DNA of 7,087 bases from an uncultured Acinetobacter sp. (GTDB lineage Bacteria > Pseudomonadota > Gammaproteobacteria > Pseudomonadales > Moraxellaceae), in NCBI GenBank assembly GCA_900771065.1, contig CAAGMP010000094.1:1-7087 (forward strand), read 5' to 3'. This document shows, one piece after another, positions 1 through 5,121 of the stretch (within the stretch, counting starts at the first letter, position 1; each line of letters starts with the position of its first letter). Below the pieces are notes generated by a model that was not told the DNA's origin, did not search any database, and was given only the letters and a program-made list of their open reading frames with translations. A program made the position numbers and the translations under genes.

Positions 1-10
1 ACCGCCGATG

Positions 11-45
11 GATACGCATTATAGATCATCAAAACTTAAACGCAA
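11..45 (-). promoter_or_regulatory. Strong sigma70-type promoter reading out of the left edge
   Basis: On the minus strand a TTGCGT -35 box (40-45) lies 16 nt from a perfect TATAAT -10 box (18-23). The expected transcription start is near position 11. The DNA upstream (about 50-120) is almost pure A/T, as in an UP element. The bases just after the -10 box are GC-containing (GCGTATCC), which resembles the discriminator of stable-RNA promoters, but the gene it serves lies beyond position 1. A tRNA or rRNA gene is a guess; a protein gene is equally possible. Confidence 0.6.
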
Positions 46-127
46 CACTTTTCTTTAAATTATTTTCTAAATGTATAAAAAAAATACAATAAAAACAAAC
101 AAATTGCTGTTTTATTTGGGATTGTTT

Positions 128-168
128 AAAAAAAGAAAACCCGCATAAAATCATCCTGATTATGCGGG
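128..168 (-). terminator. Intrinsic terminator of the small RNA (and of crc read-through)
   Basis: A perfect 9-bp stem, CCCGCATAA (168-160) with TTATGCGGG (148-140), is followed on the minus strand by TTTTCTTTTTTT (139-128). The loop can extend the hairpin as ATCA-GGA-TGAT with a small bulge, which puts a GGA at its tip. It would end the small RNA and any transcript continuing from the crc gene. Confidence 0.88.
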
Positions 169-301
169 ACTATCTAGTTTAACTTCCGTTGTTGCTTCCT
201 TGAAAATAGCGAGCCACTATTTCTTATCTTCCTTCGGCATCCAATCCTTGTACATCATCCTGATCATCCCTTTGCCGCAGATGCAATGATGTCGTTTTGT
301 C
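128..301 (-). ncRNA. Candidate CsrA/RsmA-sequestering small RNA (CsrB/RsmYZ type)
   Basis: This roughly 170-nt transcript is predicted on the minus strand between a -10 box at 308-313 and a terminator at 140-168. What is seen: eight GGA trinucleotides within 116 nt (minus-strand GGA at 269-267, 260-258, 247-245, 242-240, 232-230, 199-197, 187-185 and 156-154). One lies in GTACAAGGAT (253-244), which matches the first ten positions of the CsrA SELEX consensus RUACARGGAUGU. Several GGAs can sit in hairpin loops: ATCA-GGA-TGAT at 264-254, the same 11-mer at 160-150 inside the terminator hairpin, and AAC-GGAA-GTT at 190-181. A GGA-free hairpin spans 222-204. Dense GGA motifs, many in loops, are the hallmark of RNAs that titrate CsrA/RsmA. 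A GacA-like palindrome lies upstream. Function is inferred. Alternatives are an Hfq-binding sRNA or a crc 3' UTR. I cannot assign it to a named family. Confidence 0.72.
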
Positions 302-336
302 TAACTAATTAGAAGTCATAAAAATTTCATTGTACG
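301..336 (-). promoter_or_regulatory. Predicted promoter of the small RNA
   Basis: A minus-strand -10 box TCTAAT (308-313, five of six consensus bases) would start transcription at about 300-301. With a 17-nt spacer the -35 position falls on CGTACA (331-336), only three of six. A weak -35 is what one expects of an activator-dependent promoter, and a palindrome lies further upstream at 356-373. The start site is inferred, not measured. Confidence 0.5.
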
Positions 337-355
337 TATGAAATAACTGACATTA

Positions 356-373
356 GGTAAACAAATGTTTACC
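356..373. promoter_or_regulatory. GacA-like palindromic operator
   Basis: GGTAAACA-AA-TGTTTACC is a perfect 8-bp inverted repeat. Its GTAA-N8-TTAC core coincides, at the same overall length of 18 bp, with the core of the GacA upstream activating sequence TGTAAG-N6-CTTACA. Its centre is about 64 bp upstream of the predicted small-RNA start, a position suited to activation. It lies just past the stop codon of the crc gene, so it serves no obvious purpose for crc. The outer bases and the G/C at the inner edge differ from the Pseudomonas consensus. Confidence 0.55.
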
Positions 374-386
374 AAAATAGATTGGA

Positions 387-1205
387 TTAAAGTTGATAAT
401 CAATAATGACAGGAGCATGGTCACTAAACCATGTTTCTTTGTAAACCCACGCATTTTTTGTTCGCGTTTTCCAATCTGGAGAACAAGCGTGATAATCTAT
501 TCTCCAACCTACATTTTTAGCACGCGCTTGACCGCGATTTGACCACCAAGAATACAATTCTGCTTCTTTTCTTACTTCTCGGAATGTATCTACATAGCCC
601 AAATCATCATAAATATGGTCTAACCAAGCACGCTCGTGTGGTAAACAACCTGAAGCTTTTTGATTACCTGACCAGTTTTTAATGTCAATACGCTTGTGTA
701 CTATATTATAATCACCACAAACAATTAGCGATTTATTTTCGTTGCGCCATTGTTTCAAAATGTTTTTATATGTTTCTAAAAACTCATCTTTTCGCTGTTG
801 CGCGTCTTCACCTGAAGAGCCTGATGGCAAATACAATGAACAAATAAATACACTTTGCTCTAAGCCTAAATCAAATTCGGCAGAAATAAAACGTCCTTGC
901 GTATCTGCAAGTTCAAAACCTAAGCCATTTTGCACAGATAAAAATGGAATACGGCTATAAATTGCAGTACCTGCATAACCTGCTTTTTGCGCGGGAAAAA
1001 GATGTGTATACCAACCTTCTGGTTTAAATTTATCTGTCCATTGATCATGATTAATCCGACTTTCTTGAATACACACCACATCTGCTTCAGAAGTTTTCAA
1101 CCAATCTAAAAAGCCTTTACTGGTTGCTGAACGCAATCCATTGACATTAATTGAAACAACACGAAGAATTTTTTGATCACTCGAATAGCTACTCTTTGGT
1201 ATCAT
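387..1205 (-). CDS. crc: Crc / exodeoxyribonuclease III family protein
   Basis: A 272-residue protein of the exonuclease-endonuclease-phosphatase fold. In Pseudomonas and Acinetobacter the family member divergent from pyrE is Crc, the catabolite repression control protein that assists Hfq in translational repression. Close relatives are AP endonuclease/3' exonuclease ExoIII. Unlike Pseudomonas Crc, this protein keeps every ExoIII active-site residue I can align: N20, E48 (QES), Y125 (YLPSG), D165 and N167 (GDYN), D237 (RIDY), D262 and H263 (SDHAP). Nuclease activity is therefore plausible, and annotation as xthA would also be defensible. The start chosen is the ATG at 1205. An in-frame ATG at 1244 would add 13 residues before the family homology, nearly reach the pyrE start and has no Shine-Dalgarno. 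AAAGG lies about 13 nt upstream of 1205, rather far. Only 42 bp separate this start from pyrE. Confidence 0.9.
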   Translation of the reverse strand: MIPKSSYSSDQKILRVVSINVNGLRSATSKGFLDWLKTSEADVVCIQESRINHDQWTDKFKPEGWYTHLFPAQKAGYAGTAIYSRIPFLSVQNGLGFELADTQGRFISAEFDLGLEQSVFICSLYLPSGSSGEDAQQRKDEFLETYKNILKQWRNENKSLIVCGDYNIVHKRIDIKNWSGNQKASGCLPHERAWLDHIYDDLGYVDTFREVRKEAELYSWWSNRGQARAKNVGWRIDYHACSPDWKTRTKNAWVYKETWFSDHAPVIIDYQL

Positions 1206-1237
1206 ATTGACGTTTTTACCTTTAACTTGTTGATTTC

Positions 1238-1241
1238 GGAG
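1238..1241 (+). promoter_or_regulatory. Ribosome binding site fixing the pyrE start
   Basis: GGAG lies 6 nt before the ATG at 1248. It supports that start over the in-frame ATG at 1173, which would lie inside the divergent crc gene. Confidence 0.8.
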
Positions 1242-1247
1242 CACCTC

Positions 1248-1898
1248 ATGTCAACGCAAGCGATTTTTAACCCTCAAGCTTTTATCGAACTGGCATTATC
1301 ACGTGGTGTGCTTAAATTTGGAGAGTTTACGTTAAAATCTGGACGAATTAGCCCTTATTTTTTCAATGCAGGCTTACTAAATGATGGTGAAGCCTTGTCA
1401 TTATTAGCTTCAGGCTATGCAGATAAATTAACACAATGCCAAGATGTTGAGGTAATTTTTGGACCTGCATATAAAGGCATTCCTTTTGTTGCCGCAACGG
1501 CAGTAGCTTTATCTCAAAACCATCAAAAAAGTGTACCTTGGGGTTTTAACCGAAAAGAAGCTAAAGACCATGGCGAAGGTGGTGTTTTAGTTGGCGCATC
1601 TGTTGCAGGCAAAAAAGTTTGGATTATTGATGATGTTATTACTGCAGGAACAGCCATTCGCGAAGTTGTAACTATTTTAAACAATGCAGGTGCAGAAATT
1701 GCAGGTGTTTTAGTGGCTTTAGATCGTCAAGAACGTGGTCAAGGTGAACTTTCCGCGATTCAAGAAGTACAAAAAGAACTGAACATTCCTGTACATGCAT
1801 TAATTACAATGAAAGATTTAATGGACTATCTTGCTACAAAAAACGAACATGAGGCATTAGCAAAAATGGAAGCTTATCGCACACAATATGGCATTTAA
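1248..1898 (+). CDS. pyrE: Orotate phosphoribosyltransferase
   Basis: A 216-residue cytosolic enzyme that joins orotate to PRPP to give orotidine 5'-phosphate, the fifth step of de novo pyrimidine synthesis. The type I phosphoribosyltransferase PRPP motif is intact at residues 124-136 (VWIIDDVITAGTA). FGPAYKGIP (71-79) and the mobile catalytic loop around FNRKEAKDHGEGG (100-112) are also typical. Length fits the usual 213 or so residues. The start is set by GGAG 6 nt upstream. It is transcribed away from the crc-family gene, as in Pseudomonas, and is followed by a hairpin, so it is probably a single-gene transcript. No convincing pyrE promoter is visible in the 42-bp gap; it probably lies partly inside the 5' end of crc. 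Confidence 0.98.
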   Translation: MSTQAIFNPQAFIELALSRGVLKFGEFTLKSGRISPYFFNAGLLNDGEALSLLASGYADKLTQCQDVEVIFGPAYKGIPFVAATAVALSQNHQKSVPWGFNRKEAKDHGEGGVLVGASVAGKKVWIIDDVITAGTAIREVVTILNNAGAEIAGVLVALDRQERGQGELSAIQEVQKELNIPVHALITMKDLMDYLATKNEHEALAKMEAYRTQYGI

Positions 1899-1911
1899 AT
1901 TGAGCAACACG

Positions 1912-1938
1912 GCTAGAATCTACTGATGAGATTCTAGC
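1912..1938 (+). terminator. Hairpin downstream of pyrE
   Basis: GCTAGAATCT (1912-1921) pairs perfectly with AGATTCTAGC (1929-1938) around a 7-nt loop. The following DNA (CAGACCTATTT) is only weakly T-rich, so this may be an imperfect intrinsic terminator or a 3'-end stabilising hairpin. The remaining gap up to 2055 is very AT-rich. Confidence 0.55.
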
Positions 1939-2005
1939 TCAGACCTATTTAAAAAAAATAACAAGTTGCAAATAAACCACTGTATATTTTAAATTTTAAA
2001 ACACC

Positions 2006-2011
2006 TATAGT
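2006..2011 (+). promoter_or_regulatory. Possible -10 box for the lipoprotein-gpx operon
   Basis: TATAGT matches five of six consensus bases and would give a leader of roughly 40 nt before the ATG at 2056. No good -35 box is present at the right distance; upstream DNA is A/T-rich. Weak prediction. Confidence 0.3.
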
Positions 2012-2055
2012 TGTACATAAACCTTGATTTTATGACCACCCAACTGGGGAAAAAT

Positions 2056-2592
2056 ATGAAAAAATTGCTAATTGCGTCTTTATGTGCAACTGGATTATTG
2101 CTCACTGCTTGCGAAAAAGAAGTGAAAAAAGTTGAATCTCAAGCTACAACACAACAAAATAATCTCAGTACAAATAATGTTACAGATATTCAAAATGATT
2201 TGTCTAAAGTTGAAACTCTGTCTATTCAAATGCAACAAGAAACCCAAGCATTAGAAACTGATTTTGTTAAATTAGCTGAAGTGGGCAACAATGCCGAAGG
2301 CATGAAACAAATGGCAACCAAGTTAAAGGCGTTGACAGAAAAATTTAACTTACAATTAGATCAACTTGCTATTAAAAGCAGTGAAGTCAATGAATTACGC
2401 CAAATGATGAAAAAATCAAATGCATTAGGCTTAGAGTTAATTCAAGCAACCGTACAAAACCCACCAAACTTTGAAAAAGTAACCCAATTACAGCAAAAAG
2501 CCTTCCAAGAATCTGAACAACTCAACCAAAAAATGTTGGAAATTCAACAAAAATTGAATCCACAAACAGCAACATTAAAGGAAAAATCATGA
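2056..2592 (+). CDS. Small helical lipoprotein (first of two related copies)
   Basis: A 178-residue predicted lipoprotein of unknown function. Residues 1-18 form a signal peptide (two Lys, then a hydrophobic stretch) ending in the lipobox L16-T-A-C19. Cys19 would be lipidated, and Glu at +2 is not the Asp retention signal, so outer-membrane sorting is likely. The mature part is Gln/Asn-rich (about 29-47), then almost all predicted amphipathic helix or coiled coil (about 48-168), with no known catalytic motif. The start at 2056 is preferred because GGGGA (2046-2050) lies 5 nt upstream and the signal peptide begins there; the in-frame ATG at 2011 would mask it. The stop overlaps the glutathione peroxidase start, implying co-translation. 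The segment LAIKSSEVNELR (104-115) resembles one in the lipoprotein at 3236-3781. Confidence 0.88.
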   Translation: MKKLLIASLCATGLLLTACEKEVKKVESQATTQQNNLSTNNVTDIQNDLSKVETLSIQMQQETQALETDFVKLAEVGNNAEGMKQMATKLKALTEKFNLQLDQLAIKSSEVNELRQMMKKSNALGLELIQATVQNPPNFEKVTQLQQKAFQESEQLNQKMLEIQQKLNPQTATLKEKS

Positions 2593-3131
2593 GTTCAATT
2601 TTTGATATTGCAGTCAAAACTATTCAAGGTGAAGAAGTTACATTAAATCAATATGAAGGCAAGGTTTTATTGATTGTCAATGTTGCTTCAAAATGTGGAT
2701 TAACCGCACAATATGAAGGTTTACAAGCACTTTATGATGCAAAAAAATCGGCAGGTTTTGAAATTTTAGCTTTTCCTTGCAATGATTTTTTAGCACAAGA
2801 ACCTGCGAGCAATGAAGAAATTGCACAGTTTTGCAACTTAAATTATCAAGTAAGTTTTCCACTTTTTGCTAAAATACACATCGTTGGTGAAAATAAACAT
2901 CCGCTGTATGCAACATTAACGCAAGCCATTCCCGAACGAATTGGTGAAGGACCTTGGTGGAAAGATTTGGTTGATTATGGTTTAACTCCAAATAATCCAC
3001 CTGAAGTATTATGGAACTTTGAAAAATTTTTAATCAATAAATCAGGTGAAGTTGTAGCGCGTTTTGCCCCAGACATTCAAGCCAATGATCCTCGTTTACT
3101 TGATGCAATTGCAGTAGAATTAGCAAAATAA
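2589..3131 (+). CDS. Glutathione peroxidase family peroxidase (BtuE-like)
   Basis: A 180-residue thiol peroxidase of the thioredoxin fold that reduces hydrogen peroxide and organic hydroperoxides. The catalytic tetrad is visible: peroxidatic C36 (NVASKCGLT), Q70 (AQEP), W142 and N143 (LWNFEKFLI). The active residue is Cys, not selenocysteine. C82 falls in the region where resolving Cys residues lie in thioredoxin-dependent members, so despite the name thioredoxin may be the real reductant. Length and C-terminus match E. coli BtuE (183 aa). FPCNDF replaces the common FPCNQF. There is no signal peptide, so it is cytoplasmic. The ATG overlaps the lipoprotein stop (ATGA), with AAAGGA (2577-2582) 6 nt upstream. 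A hairpin terminator follows. Confidence 0.95.
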   Translation: MSSIFDIAVKTIQGEEVTLNQYEGKVLLIVNVASKCGLTAQYEGLQALYDAKKSAGFEILAFPCNDFLAQEPASNEEIAQFCNLNYQVSFPLFAKIHIVGENKHPLYATLTQAIPERIGEGPWWKDLVDYGLTPNNPPEVLWNFEKFLINKSGEVVARFAPDIQANDPRLLDAIAVELAK

Positions 3132-3142
3132 TATTTTAATGA

Positions 3143-3190
3143 TCTAATTCGGAATCGCATGATCCCGAATTAGAAAAATTTTCTTTTCCT
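3143..3190 (+). terminator. Intrinsic terminator after the peroxidase gene
   Basis: TCTAATTCGG (3143-3152) pairs with CCGAATTAGA (3165-3174). The stem can extend inward by ATC/GAT past one A-C mismatch to a GCAT tetraloop. The tail AAAAATTTTCTTTTCC is T-rich but begins with five A, which weakens it slightly. Confidence 0.75.
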
Positions 3191-3235
3191 TAAAAAATAG
3201 ATTATGGTAGATCGTGAACTTAGTTTGATTTATTC

Positions 3236-3781
3236 ATGATTTTTATGCAAAAAAATATTTTTTTAACTTTTATTCCTATTTTATTCGTATCATCTAGTTT
3301 GTTTTTAGTGGCTTGTGGACAAAATAATTCTGACTTAAAAGAAAAAACAGAAGAAATTTCTACTAAAACATCAGAACCACTGACCCAAGGCAATATGTTT
3401 GATATTGCGCGTGATGTTGCTGAAATGCAGCTTAAAACCAATCAATATTTATCAAATTTATTGGAAACACAAACAAAAATTGAAACCGCTTTAAATCAAA
3501 ACGACACAGTTTCCTTAAATCAAGGTTTACAAAGCTTGGAAAGTCAGCTCAATGGTTTAAATACAGCTTTAGTCAGTTTAAATTTAAAAAGCCAAGAAAT
3601 TGATGAAATTCGGACACACTTACTTGAAAATTCAAAAAAATTATTAGATGCACCATTTTTGACAGAAAAAGTCGATTTATCTAATGAAAATATTGATGAA
3701 ATTAAAGAACAAATTGAAAAAATTAAAAATGAAATGTTTACTTTAAGTGCGATGCTCAAACCAAAACAAAATAGTGAATAA
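3236..3781 (+). CDS. Small helical lipoprotein (second of two related copies)
   Basis: A 181-residue predicted lipoprotein of unknown function. The signal peptide ends in the lipobox L24-V-A-C27 with Gly at +2, so export and outer-membrane sorting are expected. The mature chain is mostly helix rich in Leu, Asn, Gln, Glu and Lys. It aligns without large gaps to the lipoprotein at 2056-2592 over about 50 residues ending LNLKSQEIDEIR (115-126) versus LAIKSSEVNELR, so the two look like diverged duplicates on either side of the peroxidase gene. Start uncertain: the ATG at 3245 would give a more usual signal peptide (MQKNIFL...), and neither start has a Shine-Dalgarno. The next gene begins 2 nt after the stop. 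No clear promoter is visible in 3191-3235. Confidence 0.85.
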   Translation: MIFMQKNIFLTFIPILFVSSSLFLVACGQNNSDLKEKTEEISTKTSEPLTQGNMFDIARDVAEMQLKTNQYLSNLLETQTKIETALNQNDTVSLNQGLQSLESQLNGLNTALVSLNLKSQEIDEIRTHLLENSKKLLDAPFLTEKVDLSNENIDEIKEQIEKIKNEMFTLSAMLKPKQNSE

Positions 3782-3783
3782 TT

Positions 3784-4233
3784 GTGCAATTAATCATATT
3801 TACAGGTGTTCAAGCAGCAGGTAAATCTAGCTTTTACTTGCTGAATTTAGCACAAAGTCATTTAAGACTGAATTTAGACATGCTTAAAACACGGCATCGA
3901 GAAAATATTTTGTTTGAGGCTGCTTTAGCAAGCCGAACCAAAATAGTGATTGATAACACTAATCCGACTCGTGCAGATCGTGCACGTTATATTCAACGTG
4001 CAAAAGCTGCGGGTTTTGAAGTCATTTCTTATTATTTTGAAACTGATTTAACAAGTACATTACAAAGAAATTTACAACGTAAAGGTAAAGCCTGTATTCC
4101 TGAAATTGGAGTTCGAGCAACGTATAAAAAACTGCAAATCCCAAGTTTAAATGAGGGATTTGATGAAATTTTTAAAGTAAAAATTGTAGGGAATGGGGAA
4201 TTTTCGATTATTCCCTTTTCTCCAAATGATTAA
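3784..4233 (+). CDS. Small P-loop kinase, polynucleotide-kinase-like AAA family
   Basis: A 149-residue single-domain ATP-binding protein. The Walker A motif GVQAAGKS is at 8-15. D32 (LNLDML) sits where the phosphotransfer Asp of T4 polynucleotide kinase-like proteins lies. IDNTNPTRADRARY (56-69) followed by a Gly and the strand VISYYFE is characteristic of this group (compare DDTN..R). Such proteins phosphorylate nucleic-acid ends or small substrates; the actual substrate here is unknown. It starts at GTG (TTG-free context, residue 1 before QLIIFTG) 2 nt after the lipoprotein stop and has no clear Shine-Dalgarno, so translational coupling is likely. Its last codons overlap the convergent gene at 4230-5036 by 4 bp. 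No toxin-antitoxin partner is seen, so a zeta-toxin role is not supported. Confidence 0.82.
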   Translation: MQLIIFTGVQAAGKSSFYLLNLAQSHLRLNLDMLKTRHRENILFEAALASRTKIVIDNTNPTRADRARYIQRAKAAGFEVISYYFETDLTSTLQRNLQRKGKACIPEIGVRATYKKLQIPSLNEGFDEIFKVKIVGNGEFSIIPFSPND

Positions 4234-5036
4234 AGTTTTTTCTTTGGTTTTCTTTTACGTGTCGTTTCTCTAACAATTGGAATGGGATATTTTGGTGATG
4301 GCTTTAAATCAACACATTGCATCATTTTTTCTACAGACTTTTCCTTTGTTCTATAATAAACAAATAACTGATGAATTAAGTTTTCTAAAACTTTAAGATA
4401 TAGAATTAAATCAGTTCTAGATTTACTATTAGCGCGATGTGCAGCATCATTACCCAAAAAACGGATATTATCCAATAATCCTTTTTGTTTTGTAGAAATA
4501 AATCCTTCTTCTTCAAACTGAATTAAAATCACACCTAAATTATCAGTTTTACCAAAATACTTTATTATTTGTTCTAAAAGGGTTCTTAAACCCAGTGCTG
4601 TTAATAAAGGCATATTATTGTTAATAGCCACAATAACTTCTTCATAAGTTAAGTAAATTTCTTCAGGTAATATTTTTTTAAATTCTTTAGAAAATGCTGT
4701 TTCCAAATCACGTAAAGGATAAATATTGACTTGAGATGATACATCCAATATAGAATTTCCGTAGATATCTTCACCTTTAATAACAATATCATCAGGATTC
4801 CATTTTTCTTTATAAAAAGATATATCATCACAATTTATACATTTTATTAATTGATAACTTTCATAGAACCTAAGATATTTATGTTCATAAATAATGTGTT
4901 TTATAATTTTTACAAGTATTTCGTGTTTAGTTTCCACTTTACAAGTTAAACATAGGCATTTCTGAAAATCTTCAATTTGATCTAATTTTCTTTGCAAGTT
5001 TTTAGAATATTGAACAGAATCTATTATATTCTGCAT
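4230..5036 (-). CDS. DUF4145-type protein with N-terminal Cys pairs
   Basis: A 268-residue protein of unknown function. The N-terminal part has CLCLTC (27-32) and CINC (66-69), a spacing that could bind zinc. The middle and C-terminal half matches the DUF4145 pattern: ALGLRTLLEQIIKYFG (147-162), then LLDNIRFLGNDAAH (187-200). The tail 260-268 is strongly basic. DUF4145 is, to my knowledge, related to HEPN helical domains, but the RNase motif R-x4-6-H is not cleanly present (R192 and H200 are seven residues apart), so nuclease activity is not claimed. The ATG at 5036 is chosen because AAGG lies 8 nt upstream; the GTG at 5045 abuts that site. Base composition is much more AT-rich than its neighbours and ATA codons are frequent, suggesting acquisition. 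The stop overlaps the convergent kinase stop. Confidence 0.8.
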   Translation of the reverse strand: MQNIIDSVQYSKNLQRKLDQIEDFQKCLCLTCKVETKHEILVKIIKHIIYEHKYLRFYESYQLIKCINCDDISFYKEKWNPDDIVIKGEDIYGNSILDVSSQVNIYPLRDLETAFSKEFKKILPEEIYLTYEEVIVAINNNMPLLTALGLRTLLEQIIKYFGKTDNLGVILIQFEEEGFISTKQKGLLDNIRFLGNDAAHRANSKSRTDLILYLKVLENLIHQLFVYYRTKEKSVEKMMQCVDLKPSPKYPIPIVRETTRKRKPKKKL

Positions 5037-5044
5037 AAAATACA

Positions 5045-5048
5045 CCTT
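5045..5048 (-). promoter_or_regulatory. Ribosome binding site fixing the DUF4145 start
   Basis: AAGG on the minus strand lies 8 nt before the ATG at 5036. It rules against the in-frame GTG at 5045, which would have no spacing. Confidence 0.65.
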
Positions 5049-5064
5049 AATTTATTAATTTTTT

Positions 5065-5077
5065 TACTTATATTATA
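5065..5077 (-). promoter_or_regulatory. Possible -10 region for the DUF4145 gene
   Basis: A perfect TATAAT (5072-5077, minus strand) directly follows the U-tract of the atp terminator and would give a leader of about 30 nt. The -35 position (ACCACC) would fall inside the terminator stem and is poor, so the gene may rely on this element weakly or on read-through from atpC. Confidence 0.35.
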
Positions 5078-5101
5078 AAAAAACCACCCTTTCGGGTGGT
5101 T
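5074..5101 (-). terminator. Intrinsic terminator of the atp operon
   Basis: On the minus strand AACCACCC (5101-5094) pairs with GGGTGGTT (5089-5082) around a GAAA tetraloop, followed by a run of T (5083-5077). It lies 20 bp after the atpC stop codon. A textbook rho-independent terminator ending the ATP synthase transcript. Confidence 0.95.
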
Positions 5102-5121
5102 CATCAATCTTAAACCAGCAA

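Noticed and set aside
742..960. 72-codon plus-strand open frame opposite the crc gene
   Set aside because: It lies wholly within a clearly recognisable crc/ExoIII gene on the other strand, has no ribosome binding site and shows no recognisable protein family.
1173..1247. 25-residue N-terminal extension of PyrE
   Set aside because: It would overlap the divergent crc gene. The family start and a good GGAG site support the ATG at 1248.
3544..3789. 81-codon minus-strand open frame opposite the second lipoprotein
   Set aside because: No ribosome binding site; the plus strand has a clear signal peptide and lipobox, so this is a shadow.
3784..4233. Zeta-type toxin of a toxin-antitoxin pair
   Set aside because: The upstream partner is a lipoprotein rather than a small antitoxin, and the motifs fit polynucleotide-kinase-like proteins better.
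4230..5036. Active HEPN ribonuclease
   Set aside because: The R-to-H spacing in IRFLGNDAAH does not fit the R-x4-6-H motif, so catalysis cannot be claimed.
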